A DNA stretch of 64,000 bases from Helopsaltes ochotensis (GCA_013400155.1 VXBM01000044.1:1130963-1194962), one strand, 5' to 3'; positions 50,301-60,014 are shown, counted from the stretch's first letter. Numbers and translations: made by a program. The notes: generated from the letters alone by a model not told the origin.

Positions 50301-53300
50301 CTCAAATGGGGAACCCTTGGGATCACTGGAAGACAGGGCACATTTATAAAAACAAGCTGAAATGGAGTTGCTGTAGCCAAAATCTACTGAACCCCCCTCC
50401 CTTTTATAAATGTTTGCACTTTCTAGTACTTACTTTGGTGACTCGGGTGTCAATGGAAGTGATAAACTTGTTGGTTTGGCTAAAAGAAAAAAGAAAACAA
50501 TTAAGCAACATTTAAACACTCTGTAAAGTATACTGTAAACATTTCTTTATATTTTGGCATTGGAATCCTGTGGTAGTCAGTTAGCTCTGATAGCTAAATA
50601 TCATTTCAGTGTATCTCAGCTAGATAAATAAAGAGACTCATTCTGATTCCTTATTTACTAGTACCAAAAGGGCACCTAAATTTCAACAATTATTTACATC
50701 AATTACTGTACCTCTGAAATACAGTACACAGCTGAAATGACAAGAACCTTTCAGAAGAACAGTGGTACATGTTAAAAATCAATGAAGAAGTCTACAGGAT
50801 ACACTGTGAAAATGTTATTTCTCTCAGTGTTAATTTAGACTACAGTTCACGTTTTATTTGGAAACAGGAGCAGCAGAATAACTACAAAGTAACAGAACGT
50901 TATGAATATTCAGTTAATTTTACTTCTACAAGATACAATTTCATATATAGCACTGAGAATAGGTTGTTTCTATGAGGCCAGAGTCCAACCAGTTATAGTC
51001 CAAATTTTTGAAAATTATCTCGCAAACTATGACAAACCACGTACAAAGTCACAGATGGTTAAAAATGGGGTTGAAGCTCTCAGCATACAATCCGAACATA
51101 GGCAAAAAACAAAGCTATGGTTATAAAAATGTATGCCTTTGGAGCTTTTACTCATGCAAAATTGTATTTTCTCAGAGCAAGCCAAGAACCAGGATATTGT
51201 AATACAACCAAGATTCCTTTAAAATTAAAAATTATAGTACTTGCAAATTTTACTTTTCAGAAGTTAGATTGATGTTTTAAACACAGAGAGCATTGTTGCA
51301 AGAACAACAGCAGGGGATCTCTTCTGCAGATTAATTACTTAAGACAAAATGTTCCCCTTGAACACTCCTGCACTGCAGATCTTTTGTCCAGAGTGTCACT
51401 ACAGCATATTTCATATTCATTACAGACTTGGAGCTTGCATCAACATTAAGGGATTTTATATGCAAATTGATTACTTTTACATGCTCTAGAGCATTCCTGA
51501 AGTAATATAACATTTTTAAAAAATTAACTCAATTATCAAGAGCTGCATATTGTTTCTTCTCCTCCCCAAATGAAAGTTAGAAATGGAAGCTCAGGTGTTC
51601 ACCTCAGGTTCACCTTTCTCAGAAGTCACTGCTGGAGTGAGGAGATGCACCTCAATGAGTTATTTGTCTGGTCCAGCACGGCCACTGATTTGTGCATTAC
51701 ACCAGGTGCAGTAAAACTGAATGTAACCTGACACATCTTTGTGTGTAATTTATATACATCTAGGAATACTAATGTTTGCCTGTGGCTAGCTAGAGGTAAA
51801 ACTGGCTTTAAAAAATCAGATCTTGCAGTAAGGCCCTGGAATAAAGTTTTATACAAAGGTTTCATTTTTTTTTTTAATTGAAATCTGAACACTCTTAACC
51901 AATTTAGGCTAAGGAAGCTGAATGTGTAAGACCTACTTACGTCTCTAAAAAGTCTGTTTCTATCTCTTATTAGTCCCACAGAATAGTCCCAAATCAGAAT
52001 ATACACATAATAAATTCTGAAGCACTGAGGCACAGTGCAAATCTGCCAGAGATGGGCACAGAACCAAGGCATTATCTCACACTCCCATGTATTAATTTTA
52101 GGCAGATATTACTGAGCTCTCCCACTGAGAAGTTCGCATACCAAAACACCATCAGTTTTCTTATTGCTAGGCAAGAGCTTGACCAAACACTCTTTCTGCA
52201 AAGGATTCATACTCACATACAGCTATTGATAGTGTAAATATTTAGCCAAGACATTGTCATTTTCCATAGTGCCTGTTTATTAGAGTTTCAAGGTCTACTG
52301 TGGAGTGGGTTTTTTCTTATTAAAAAGAGTTCACATCAAGTTGCTTGTCCCTGTAAATTGAAAACATTCAGGTTCAAAAGAACTACGTTTCCTCATGGGC
52401 AAATTTCATTGCAAAACCACAGATGATCTTTGGCATGAATGCGTTTGTGGACATTCCCGTGGGTTTGCAATATGTTTGCAACAGTAACCCTAAAGGAAAA
52501 TAACATTCGACTTATCCTTTGTGAGTCTTCCCTACCTTTGAAAGAAAATCTCAGACTGTGATAGTTTTATAAAACAGAAGGAGCCAATTTTCTTGTATTT
52601 TTGATTAAATGGATGAACCAATGACTGCAGGTCTGCAAATATCAGTTAAATTTGCAAGGTGGATTCTGCATGAATTGACTGTCCAAGTTGAAAGCATTAT
52701 ATTCTTGTATTTGTATTTTATGCAAATCCATTGATACTGAAGTTATATATTGGTGGATAAGGCAAATTTGCTGAAAAACAACATTTCAGAAGCCCGTAAA
52801 TTAAAGCGCAGGAAAATTAAAGAAGAAGGTAATTTCTCTCTGCCTGCAAAATTCACCTGCAAGACTACTAAAATCACAGTCATCTGTTAAGCACAGTTGT
52901 GAGCTGTATGTCCCTTTGGACTTTCATAACCTCTCCTCAGTGCTGTCTCCTCAACCCAGTGTGCTCTGACTCTTTGAACTGAATCTGCACTGCTGCTCAG
53001 CTGGGGAAAAAAAAACAGCTCTGATCTGAATAGAAAGCCTTTATAATCTGTATGTGTATTTGTGTGCACATACATCTATGTATGGGTGTAACGTACATGT
53101 GCATACAGCACGGTGTACACAGCACACCTTATCACCTACCACCTTAACATCCAACAGTGTAAGGCCCCCTGTAACTTCTGGCAGTTCTGTTTTGCAGTAC
53201 CACTGCAGTTACAGACCCAGGTTTCACATGCAGAGCTCAGTCTGGACTCTGCTGTGAAAGCAGACTGCCGAAGCCATCCAGAAGGAGTGGCAGTTGGCAT

Positions 53301-56300
53301 AAGGAAGCTTTAGGGGCAGTTGGATTTCCTTCCTACAAGAAATATTGTTCATATAATTTGAGACCATAATGGAGAAGCCCCATACTTCAGGATGTCAGAG
53401 AGTACAGGTGCAAGAACAATATTAAGTGACAGGAAGAGAAGATTATTTTTCTTAAGTTTGCTTATACTTCCTAGTGCAAAAGGAGAAAACAGATTTGATG
53501 GAAGCTGAAATGCAAGAAAGAGGGAGAGGAAAAGAAGAAAGAACATACAGTTTACAACTGTTGCTTTGAAAATACCAAACAACACATTTAGGGTCACATC
53601 CTGATCTCTGTTGCAGGTAGGTAACTTCAACTGAGTTTGGTGGAGTCATCCAGGATTTGCACTCATGTGTCCAAAATACGCATGTAGCCTTCCAGATGCC
53701 AGGCCAGCATAAATACATAGATGTATTTTAAATTAGCAATAACTTTTAAAAGTTTCCTTTGAGTTCATAAGCTTTTACAGCTTTCCTTTATCTTGGGAAA
53801 ACAGGCAGGGGAAGAGAGGGAGAGAATGTGAAAGAGGAGGCTTTAAGTTCTTGCACCCCTGTCACAGGATCTACTCGTAATATAGACCAGTTCTTTACAT
53901 ATCAGGGGATCCTAAAAGTCAACACAAGTGTTTAGGTTTGACCATAAAGAATCCAAAAACGAGAGAGAAAGATCAGGATGGCATCTAAACTTTCAACTAT
54001 TTACAAAATAAAATTACAAACCAGCATTCCAGCTTTAACAGGAATTTAAACATTTATTGTTTTCTCTGCAGCAGTGAGAGCACTATTTATTGTCTCTTAA
54101 GGGCTATGTGGCAGGTTAACAATGCCTTCAGTTTTACTCCAGCAAAAGAGAAAGAAGCTCACTAATGAACTGGCCTGTCGAGCTTGTTTAGGGGTATAAT
54201 GATTTCTTAGTGGTACAGTTCTCTGTGAATAAGTATCTCCAGCTAGCTTGGTATATTACCATGTGGTATTTGTTAAACTTTTCCTGAGATCCTTTCTGAG
54301 GCTTGGGGAAATAAATAAAAGGATCAAATATGTCTAAAAGCTACACCTAGCTAACTAATTCTAACTTCATTATACTGTTTTAAAATTCTCTTTACACAGA
54401 GGAGATGCTGAAGAACGGAACAGAAGTAGTATTGAGGGTATTCCCAACCATGGCACTTCAGCTTCCCAGCGTTACTGCTGGTACCAAAGCTGTATTCTGC
54501 ACTCCCACACCTACCCTGCAGATGATTTGTCTGAGACTGCAGATGGGGCTTCCTTTTGGAGGTGCATTTCTCTTTGCTGCTGTTCCTGTTCTCTGCTGGT
54601 TTGGTCTGAGGAGGATCATCATTTGTAGTCAGATATTTGAGAAGTTCAGAGCAGGGACGTCTTTGAGGCTTTTGCTGTTGACAAATGCTCTTCGCTTTAT
54701 TGCTCCATGAATTCTCAGTCTTAAAACAGGGTAAAATAAAATAAAAGAAAATAATAAAAGAAAATAAAGCTAAAATTAGTGAGCTGAACCTTATCAGAAT
54801 GGATATAGGTTTTCTGAAGAGATGAGATTTTCAATGAAGTGTTCAGTCTAAGTGTACTAGATCTATGAGCTGTGAATAACTGTTTGCAGAACAAGGGAAG
54901 AAAATTACATTTAAAATTCCTAAATGACATTTATGCAGCTTTTTATTTCATTTCTCCTACATTGCAATGTTCCTACTCAGCAACATGTAACTAACAAGAC
55001 CCTACAGCGCCTTTACTGTGAACAAAAAAATAAGCTGGTTTAAACTTTAATTTGCTGCTGATTGCTTGGGCCCAGTATTCACAACTCTCTTAAGTACCCC
55101 TAAATGGCCTGTTTTCAGTTACACTGAATGGCAAGACAAACATTGTTTAATACTGCCTGCTAACAGAATTATGTTTAAGCCCCCACCCCCCCCATTCCAT
55201 CCAATCAATGTCTAATATACATCTTTTGCCAAGAATCCAGTGTCATTGGTCTTAACTCAGACAGCTGGGAAAATGGCAGTCCCACATCCTGGAGTTGCTC
55301 ATAAACAACACCAGATCATCAGCAAATTTTATCACAACCCGTCCTACTCTGTGCATCAGTAAAGTAGGTAAGAGTAACAGACGGTGTGACTACAAGTGAA
55401 CTCTGCCAAGAGAAAAGGCATAAATGAAATATTCAGAGCATAAAAGAGCTCAGATAATTTTCTGGAGCTCAGTCTATAACGCCTATTTTTTTTAAATTAG
55501 TTACAAGATAGTAAGCATGTAAATAAAATACATGCAGATCTACTGCTTGCTTGATTGCTAAAAGCATAAAAGACCTTGTAACACTTTCTTTTTATTTCCT
55601 TATTATAAAGATTAAGTTTGTACCTTAACAACCACAGGGCTTGTTCTGATCCTGTGATTAGTGTTTGCATGGTTTTGTGCGCTGAGACCACTGCATTCAT
55701 TGTAATTTAGCTGAGTGTTGGCTGGAGCCAGCAAGAGCTTCTTAAGCTACAAACACATCAGGAAAAGGGAAGTGGAAGGAAAAGAATGAAGTTAAACATA
55801 TGTATGAATTAAAATGATTTATCTACATTTTTGAATAGTTGCTTAAAGTTAGTCACACCAATTTCAGCAAGCAAAATACTATAAAACAAAAAGCAGAGCT
55901 TGATATTCCTCAGAGTAAACAGATTTCATTTTCTTCTAGCTTGGCAGCACATTTCTGCTCCCTTTACTGCAGTATACTGCGGGGCAAGCAGAAATGACAA
56001 GGATCTTTGATTTCTGAATCCATGGCAAAATGAAATTCTCAATGATCTGTTTGACATGAAGAGGCCTCTGATCTACACAGAGACAATAACTTTAACAGAC
56101 TAATGGAAACAGTGTCAAGATTCAGGTGTCTGGCTCTGTTTCCACTGAAGCCAGTGATAAGAGGCTTTCAGCAGAAACAGAATCACATCACAAACTAGAT
56201 TTACTGAGCAAAATGCATATAATGTTTCACCCACTTCCTCATCCAAGGTTCAGTTTTGCTCTGGTTAGCACTAAGATGGTGCTTACTGGTCAAATCAATG

Positions 56301-56907
56301 TTAAAGACACAAAATCAGCCCTGCATCCCAACAGACTCACATGGCTTTCTTCACAGATCACCAAAAAATGATGTCTAAACATACACAACAAAAAGAGCCC
56401 CAAGAAATGAAATATGAGTTAAGAACCATTATCCCGACTTATCTGAACAGAATGATAAGCAAAAGTGTCAGCCCCATTAGCGTAAGAGTTTCAAAAACAA
56501 CATTTTCAACGACTTTTTAATAAACTGCTATATTAATCATCCTATGGCTATTTGGTGGGGGGGGTTTTCCCTGCTTAATTTTCAGTTCATTACTTGATTT
56601 TCCTCTCCAGTCTAAATGAAAAGTCCAGACCTTACTGTGACTACATCATACCCATGCAGCGGGTAGCCAGAGGCACATCCAATTCCTGATAAACAGTAGG
56701 AAGGGTTCTTACTAGAGACGGCTCTTCTGCCTCCTGAGGTGGAGGGGTGCCGTCGGGCATTGGGGAGGGGCTAGTGGCATTTTCGTTGGTCACATCTCCA
56801 TCTGTCAGTGCATCAAATGAAGGCAATCCATCCTCATCCACAGGGATGCTGTCCAGTGTTTCAGTGAGAACAGCTAGCAAGTTTGCCTCGCTCTCTTCAT
56901 CTATCTT
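26207..56907 (-). CDS. PPARGC1A: PPARGC1A (PGC-1alpha) coding region, exons 3-13, 5' partial
   Basis: Joined minus-strand exons: 56907-56713, 55746-55624, 54719-54515, 50479-50434, 50325-50252, 42639-41727, 41162-41058, 40647-40527, 29793-29672, 29320-29169, 26310-26207. Every junction is GT-AG and phases agree throughout, giving 719 codons then TAA. Adding the 78 residues of human exons 1-2 predicts 797 aa against 798 in human; one proline is missing from a proline run in exon 8. The family protein is a nuclear coactivator that docks on PPARs, ERRs, NRF1 and MEF2 and recruits acetyltransferases, Mediator and splicing factors to drive mitochondrial biogenesis, thermogenesis and gluconeogenesis. 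Order of parts seen: LxxLL box, proline-directed phosphosites, DHDY motif, RS region, RE/KR-rich stretch, RRM. Exons 1-2 are not found up to 64,000, so the start codon and promoter lie outside. Identity rests on near-identity to the remembered mammalian protein. Confidence 0.98.
26311..29168 (-). other. PPARGC1A: PPARGC1A intron 12 (2,858 bp)
   Basis: GT-AG intron before the terminal exon. A 133-codon open frame at 26685-27086 on the plus strand has no family features. No transposon recognised. Confidence 0.85.
29169..29320 (-). CDS. PPARGC1A: PPARGC1A exon 12, second half of RRM (residues 713-764)
   Basis: 152 bp, phase 2 in and phase 1 out. The acceptor is TTTTTCAATGGCAG and the donor is CTAG|GTAGGT. 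It encodes DSYGFITYRYTCDAFAALEN (RNP1: YGFITYRY), then GYTLRRSNEPDFELYFCGRK and QFCKSNYADL. A cysteine replaces phenylalanine of the human QFFKSNY. A second GT four bases into the intron (GTAG|GTATTT) forms a tandem donor whose use would shift frame. Confidence 0.97.
29321..29671 (-). other. PPARGC1A: PPARGC1A intron 11 (351 bp)
   Basis: A short GT-AG intron splitting the RRM between its RNP2 and RNP1 strands. No repeats. Confidence 0.9.
29672..29793 (-). CDS. PPARGC1A: PPARGC1A exon 11, first half of RRM (residues 673-713)
   Basis: 122 bp, phase 0 in and phase 2 out. The acceptor is TTTATCAACAG and the donor is GATGG|GTAGGA. It encodes EERRVIYLGKIRPDTTRTEL, then RDRFEVFGEIEECTVNLQDD. VIYLGKI is the RNP2 strand of the RNA-recognition motif; FGEIEECTV is the second strand region. 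Human has Val where this has Leu in IYLGK, and Arg where this has Gln before DD. The RRM binds RNA and is needed for processing-coupled coactivation. Confidence 0.97.
30365..30924 (-). mobile_element. Degraded avian ERV LTR, sense orientation in intron 10
   Basis: Read on the minus strand it starts TCCTGGTTTCTGCTGACA and ends TTAGTTGTTGGCTGGGGTGA before CA. Internal landmarks of a common avian LTR are present in order: ACACTGATGTTTTAATTG, AGTAGTGCTTAC, CCAGGACAGCTGACC, AAAGGGATATTCCATACC, a TATA-like AGTATATGAAC, an AT-rich TTATAATTATT stretch and a CCTCCCATCCCACC block. The outer end base is changed (GGACT for GGACA on +), and target duplications are not clear. I see no AATAAA or ATTAAA in the sense direction inside it. 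About 560 bp, so a solo LTR. Family recognition is from memory. Confidence 0.82.
35815..35838. repeat. GAAT microsatellite
   Basis: Short (GAAT)n run with one GGAT interruption in intron 10. Confidence 0.8.
36038..37652 (+). mobile_element. Avian ERV solo LTR or short LTR element with 5-bp target duplication
   Basis: Begins TGTGTTAGTTTTGCATTG and ends CAACCCACCACA. The ends are imperfect inverted repeats of the TG...CA type. The 5-bp direct repeat TCTAG flanks it at 36033-36037 and 37653-37657. The 1,615-bp body has a GC/CpG-rich part (about 36230-36700), a purine-rich GAGA part (37050-37160) and a T-rich end. The 3' part (ctaattctatctcacagcag) resembles the end of common avian LTRs. No gag/pol-like frame and no second LTR copy are seen, so it looks like a solo LTR, but a small non-autonomous element is possible. 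A 5-bp duplication fits ERVL- or ERV1-like integration. Confidence 0.8.
36230..36700. promoter_or_regulatory. CpG-rich segment within the intronic LTR
   Basis: The only strongly GC-rich, CpG-dense stretch in the window, e.g. gaggcccgcgggcctggcgc. It lies within the LTR at 36038-37652, so it is most simply that LTR's promoter region and not an internal PPARGC1A CpG island. Activity is unknown. Confidence 0.55.
40527..40647 (-). CDS. PPARGC1A: PPARGC1A exon 10, charged RE/KR-rich segment (residues 632-672)
   Basis: 121 bp, phase 2 in and phase 0 out. The acceptor is TTTCCTAG and the donor is GCAATT|GTAAGC. It encodes YDSYEEYQHERLKREEYRKE, then YEKRESERAKQRERQRQKAI, essentially the human sequence with one Arg-to-Lys change. 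It is strongly helical and highly charged, links the RS region to the RRM, and in mammals lies in the Mediator (MED1) and nuclear-speckle targeting part. An upstream in-frame Met in the intron is not a start. Confidence 0.97.
40648..41057 (-). other. PPARGC1A: PPARGC1A intron 9 (410 bp), mostly CR1
   Basis: GT-AG intron in which 267 of 410 bases belong to a CR1 fragment in the opposite orientation. Only about 57 bases on the donor side and 86 on the acceptor side are non-repeat. Confidence 0.9.
40734..41000 (+). mobile_element. CR1 LINE 3' fragment inside intron 9
   Basis: Carries the characteristic CR1 tail: ggacaagaggaaatggcctc, caggttggacaccaggaaga, gctgcccagggaagcggtgg and ggttggactcaatga, then the terminal ttaatgactctgtgactcta run. 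It covers only the last ~270 bp (3' UTR of CR1), a typical 5' truncation. It lies antisense to PPARGC1A. Confidence 0.93.
41058..41162 (-). CDS. PPARGC1A: PPARGC1A exon 9, RS region (residues 597-632)
   Basis: 105 bp, phase 2 in and phase 2 out. The acceptor is TTCCTGCAG and the donor is CCAG|GTAGTG. It encodes SCCYCESSHCRHRAYRSS, then PLGGRSRSRSPYSRRP. This is the SR-like domain that couples PGC-1alpha to mRNA processing. Compared with human, three tyrosines are cysteines and the Tyr-Val after PL is Gly-Gly. Frame, splice signals and flanks are intact, so this is divergence and not decay. A CR1 insertion begins 57 nt past its donor. Confidence 0.95.
41163..41726 (-). other. PPARGC1A: PPARGC1A intron 8 (564 bp)
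   Basis: GT-AG intron between the two exons that encode the RS region. A T-rich/A-rich patch at 41625-41665 lies near its donor end. No repeats recognised. Confidence 0.9.
41727..42639 (-). CDS. PPARGC1A: PPARGC1A exon 8, large central exon (residues 293-597)
   Basis: 913 bp: two bases, 303 codons, two bases. The acceptor is CTCCCTGTAG and the donor is CAAG|GTATGG. It opens LTPPTTPPHKANQDNPF (p38 site T298 in mouse numbering; also phosphodegron-like). Next come a Lys/Pro-rich stretch, RLFGDHDYCQ with the DHDY host-cell-factor motif, a divergent Gln/Ser-rich middle, and the well-kept acidic region LRDSDYSNEQFSKL to DDSEDESDK, tied in mammals to MEF2, FOXO1 and repressor contacts. It ends in an Arg/Ser-rich tail (SRSPYSRSRSRSP). 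Differences from human cluster in the middle; one Pro is lost from the PPPSKK run. Open frame beyond both splice sites (to 42679 and 41615) is intronic. Confidence 0.98.
42640..50251 (-). other. PPARGC1A: PPARGC1A intron 7 (7,612 bp)
   Basis: GT-AG intron. Contains a 17-bp tandem repeat at 43364-43411. No coding sequence or recognisable transposon otherwise; open frames are short and lack family features. Confidence 0.85.
43364..43411. repeat. 17-bp tandem repeat, about 2.8 copies
   Basis: The unit ATTAGGTTAGTATTAGT repeats exactly at 43364-43380 and 43381-43397, then a partial copy to 43411. The unit is itself built of ATTAG/TTAGT subrepeats, and a related ATTAGTT lies just before it. Confidence 0.9.
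50252..50325 (-). CDS. PPARGC1A: PPARGC1A exon 7, full-length isoform (residues 268-293)
   Basis: 74 bp, phase 2 in and phase 1 out. The acceptor is CTGTCTTCCAG and the donor is GCAG|GTGAGA. It encodes DPKGSPFENKTIEQTLSVEL and then SGTA, with one difference from human (Gln for Arg after TIE). This is the proximal acceptor; the distal one lies 31 nt upstream. Confidence 0.96.
50252..50356 (-). CDS. PPARGC1A: Alternative exon 7 with 31-nt 5' extension (NT-PGC-1alpha type)
   Basis: An AG at 50357-50358 (read on minus) lies exactly 31 nt upstream of the standard exon 7. Joined to exon 6 it completes AAC (Asn268), then reads TTG TTT TTA TAA: Leu-Phe-Leu-stop, with the stop at 50344-50346. In mammals a 31-nt insertion at this junction yields NT-PGC-1alpha, about 270 residues long. 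That form keeps the activation domain and receptor box but loses the nuclear-retention, RS and RRM regions. The AG position, insert length and tail residues match that description, so I infer conserved alternative splicing. Use of the site is not shown by DNA alone. Confidence 0.85.
50326..50433 (-). other. PPARGC1A: PPARGC1A intron 6 (108 bp), alternatively spliced
   Basis: The shortest intron of the gene. The donor is GTAAGT; two acceptors lie 31 nt apart (after 50357 and after 50326). The compact size matches its known role in mammals as the site of the isoform switch. Confidence 0.92.
50434..50479 (-). CDS. PPARGC1A: PPARGC1A exon 6 (residues 253-268)
   Basis: A 46-bp microexon, phase 1 in and phase 2 out. 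The acceptor is TTTCTTTTAG and the donor is AAA|GTAAGT, a near-perfect U1 match. It encodes KPTSLSLPLTPESP. The Thr-Pro and Ser-Pro pair corresponds to the p38 MAPK sites numbered T262 and S265 in mouse. It is followed by a very short 108-bp intron that carries the alternative acceptor for the truncated isoform. Confidence 0.96.
50480..54514 (-). other. PPARGC1A: PPARGC1A intron 5 (4,035 bp)
   Basis: GT-AG intron. Contains a TG/CA-rich simple-sequence patch at about 53047-53120. A 148-codon open frame at 51626-52072 on the minus strand shows no family features and I treat it as chance. No transposon was recognised. Confidence 0.85.
53047..53120. repeat. TG/CA-rich simple sequence
   Basis: Degenerate alternating purine/pyrimidine patch (TGTGTATTTGTGTGCACATA and similar) in intron 5. 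Confidence 0.65.
54515..54719 (-). CDS. PPARGC1A: PPARGC1A exon 5 (residues 185-252 and first base of 253)
   Basis: 205 bp, phase 0 in and phase 1 out. The acceptor follows a long T-rich tract (54721-54770) and ends TTTTAAG; the donor is CAGG|GTAGGT. It begins TENSWSNKAK and contains SELLKYLTTNDDPP, the third leucine motif (LLKYL), which mammalian work assigns to ERR and HNF4 contacts. A basic, Ser/Lys-rich tail follows (KCTSKRKPHLQ). The length equals that of the human exon. Confidence 0.97.
54720..55623 (-). other. PPARGC1A: PPARGC1A intron 4 (904 bp)
   Basis: GT-AG intron. The 3' end carries an unusually long T-rich tract (54721-54770) of T runs broken by single A or C just before the exon 5 acceptor. 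Nothing else is recognised. Confidence 0.9.
55624..55746 (-). CDS. PPARGC1A: PPARGC1A exon 4 (residues 144-184)
   Basis: 123 bp, 41 codons, phase 0 at both ends. The acceptor ends TGTAG and the donor is AAG|GTACAA, weaker than the other donors in this gene because position +4 is C instead of A. It starts LKKLLLAPANTQ, which supplies the LxxLL-type box (LKKLL) that PGC-1alpha uses to contact ligand-bound nuclear receptors and ERRalpha. It continues NYNECSGLSAQNHAN and ends in VVVK. An overlapping open frame in another phase at 55497-55700 is a shadow. Confidence 0.97.
55747..56712 (-). other. PPARGC1A: PPARGC1A intron 3 (966 bp)
   Basis: GT-AG intron. No repeats or other features recognised, apart from a short G-run at 56558-56565. 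Confidence 0.9.
56713..56907 (-). CDS. PPARGC1A: PPARGC1A exon 3 (residues 79-143)
   Basis: 195 bp, 65 codons, phase 0 at both ends. The acceptor is a pyrimidine-rich tract ending CCCACAG and the donor is CTA|GTAAGA. It begins KIDEESEANLL and ends QEAEEPSL, the distal part of the N-terminal activation region that binds CBP/p300 and SRC-1 in mammals. Its last leucine precedes the LKKLL nuclear-receptor box opened by exon 4. The acidic run VDEDGLPSFDALTDGDV is the human sequence except for the residues just before it. Reading past the donor stays open for 23 codons, which is intron read-through and not a real extension. Confidence 0.98.
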
Positions 56908-59900
56908 CTGTGGGAGAGGACAAGACAAAAAAAGGAACCAGGTGAGAAAAGGAACAAAACTATGCCTCCTGTGTGAACAAGCAGACAACAGGTATTTAAA
57001 CCGGCCCCTGAAACAGTAACCTGCAACAGTGTCAGACGATATAATCAGGTACAATACAATGATCCATCTCTGTTCAAAAGAAATCTCTTTGCACTCGTTG
57101 TGTATTGCTAGTTTACTTTTCTTCCAAAATTCCCTTCTTTTGTCAGGTGTTAACAATGGTTAAGTAATCACCCAGGGATTGTACTACAGGATGAGCTTAA
57201 AATGCTGACACCTAATGATGGTGGTCAGCCCAGGCTGTCTCTTTCTTTTGCTCTTCAACACTGAACACCAGCTAATTGACCTGACAAAATTACAAGAATC
57301 AGACAGCTTATCAGGACACCAAAATAAATCACCAGTAAAATACGGAAAACCTCATTCACATGTGTCCAGTGTAAGCAAGAAAGGGTTTCCCTTCCACACC
57401 TCTGCAAATCCTTGTTCCAAAACCAAAGGAACAGCTTCTCATTCCAGAGTATTCTGGCGGAAGAATAGCCAGCAGCACTCATATGGTAAATGACAGGTTG
57501 TTTGGGTTTCTTTTAAAGAAATATATTAGGCAGGTTGCCTTTGAAGTTGTCCTTTCGAGTTATGTCATTTGAGTGCTCAATGCACTATTGTATGCATTTA
57601 TCAAATTCCGACAGCAATTATAAAAAGTAGATTAATTTCTAATCAGATGTGGCTGTAATGTTAATTTATATCTTATTTCAGCAACAAGAGTTCTTTTTGT
57701 CAAATTGAGTAAATTTAAGTGCCTCCTGATTTTTAATAAAATATAGTCCCTACTGTGTATTAAGATACAGATTTTTTTGAGTGCTGAGAGTTAGAAATGA
57801 GAAATAGAACTGTGTAAAAATCATTATATTTATTTTTCAGAAAGATTGGAAATTCATCTTGACAGATCAATTATCTAGGACTCCTAGGCTGATCCTAGCG
57901 CTATTGAAGTAAATGAAAAGCCTTTCCCTGATTCAAGTGATATCAAATTGGGAGTTTTTCCACCATTTTCAGAGTAGCTCACCATGTTCTATGTTCCCAC
58001 TGTGAAAAAATTTCAGTTAAGTTAAAATCTCTAAGTATAAAAGTGAACTAGCAAGACAAATTATACCAGCAAGACAAACAAACAAGCAAAAAAAAAAAAA
58101 AGTTATAAAAGGCAACAGCAAAACATTGCCAAGTTACACTTCCGAAAAAAAATAATCAAGTGAATCTGGATACCCCCTTAGCATGACCTTTTTCAGTAAT
58201 ACTTTTATCTAGCAGACTCTGAACAGAGATGATCATAAACCACACAGATAATTGCTCCTGCTAGGCTTCTCTGCCAAATCACACCTCACGGCTTCTAACG
58301 TAAAAGCTGTCTTTGAGCTAGAAAGCTAAGGCAGAGCACAAACTGTTGTGGTGCTTACCGCATCATCTCCAAGAAACAAATAAATACTCAGGCAAGTTAA
58401 TGGTAAGGAGAAGCATTTATTTAAAAGGCCAAAAGGCACTTGGCCATTGAGAAAAAGTATCCAAATTTCGGTATCACGTGACTTCCACAGTACTTAAGCA
58501 GACATATGCATACAGCTGTGATAAATCCATGTGTGGAGGATGGAAATGGCAGAAGGGAGCCAAAAAAAAACCATGCTCTGAATCCAGCTTTTCACAGCCA
58601 CTTTCTGCGAGGAAAAGAGGAAAATTATGGTGTCACTTTTAGAATAGTAAGAATAGGCATTGGGCAGGAAAGTGTGCAGCAGTGTGTTTTCCTAATGGCA
58701 TTTCAAGTCCCTCACAGGTGGTGGGATGAATGGTGTGAGAGCCAGCCCTTGAGCCTAGGGTGTCCATGAGCTGGTTTGGCTGCCTGACCCCCAGCCCTAC
58801 ACCAGGAACTTTTTCAGCAAATCCAGCTTGTGGGGCACACTGCTGAGCCTTGCAGCTTACAAAGCTGACAAAGAAGCTGGAATTGTTGCTATTTCTAACA
58901 GGGAATGCCTTTTTTAATAATACCATGCCAGAAGAAAACCTGATATTTACTGTTAGCTCCTCAACTCTCATGCTTTAAACAGACATTCAAGTGCACTGAC
59001 ATTCAAGAACAGAAAGTTGAGCAGACACTGGTCCTCATCACGGCAATTTCAATTAGTTTTGTACAAGTTTCAACATTCAAACACCCCAGAGAAAGCCGAG
59101 GATGTGACAAAGAGGACTCTGTTAAACAATTAATGTCACTTTCCATTATTGCTTCAGTCCCAATTTACAGAGCAAATAAATCAAAGTCACCACAGATGAA
59201 GCACACTAGCTGGCTAACACATGTCTATTCACAAACGACATGGCAGCAGGAACACATTAGTCAAGAAAATGACATTGCTAGATAACCTTTTAAAGGTTTA
59301 ACTATGCTATTGCTCCTAATTGTCCTAAATTACTGTTTATAAAAAACCACAATTATTAGATACAGCAGAAATGGTGCTGAGATGCAGAGGGGGAGATGGT
59401 TGGGTACATCAATGTCTGAGCAATAATCACTGAAGCAGCAGCTTTCTCCTTTGCTATTGCAGCCTGAGTCTTGGTGTTGACAGCACTGCGGAGAAGCAAC
59501 GCCACAGCCAAATGCAGACTCTTTCAAGGTTTCAGCACTGTCACTGCAGAAGTTCACATTTCAGACTGGTATCCAACCTGCTCATCACGCAGGCTCGGTG
59601 GAACAAGAGGAGCCGAGCACCTTCCACCTCTGCTGAGGCCAGAGGATGCACCGTGTGCTCTCTGGAACTGACCCACCCATATCCCCAACTTCAAGCAGGA
59701 TCTTACAAAAAGGATTTGCTTCTCTTTTTATGAGCAGATCCTAGTATCTAGACTACCTAAATGAACTACAGTGTGTAAGAAAACGGACCAGAGGACAACC
59801 TCAAATGTAAAGCTGCATGGCAAATAAATGCAATTATTAAATTTTTATTAAAAGAATTCATCAAGACTGCATGTTGCTAACTTGCCTTTCTAATGCAGAA

Positions 59901-60014
59901 GGAGTTATGCATCACTTCCAAATCACACTGTTAGGTTAGCATAAAGACACTGGGGCCAGAGATGTTTTGATCCCTGTAAATTTTCACCCAGATGAAGATG
60001 GCACAGAACACAAG

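Noticed and set aside
51626..52072. A 148-codon open frame in intron 5
   Set aside because: No recognisable domain, no splice or promoter context, aromatic-rich composition typical of AT-rich chance frames.
56641..57156. A 171-codon gene on the minus strand
   Set aside because: It is exon 3 with intron read-through on both sides.
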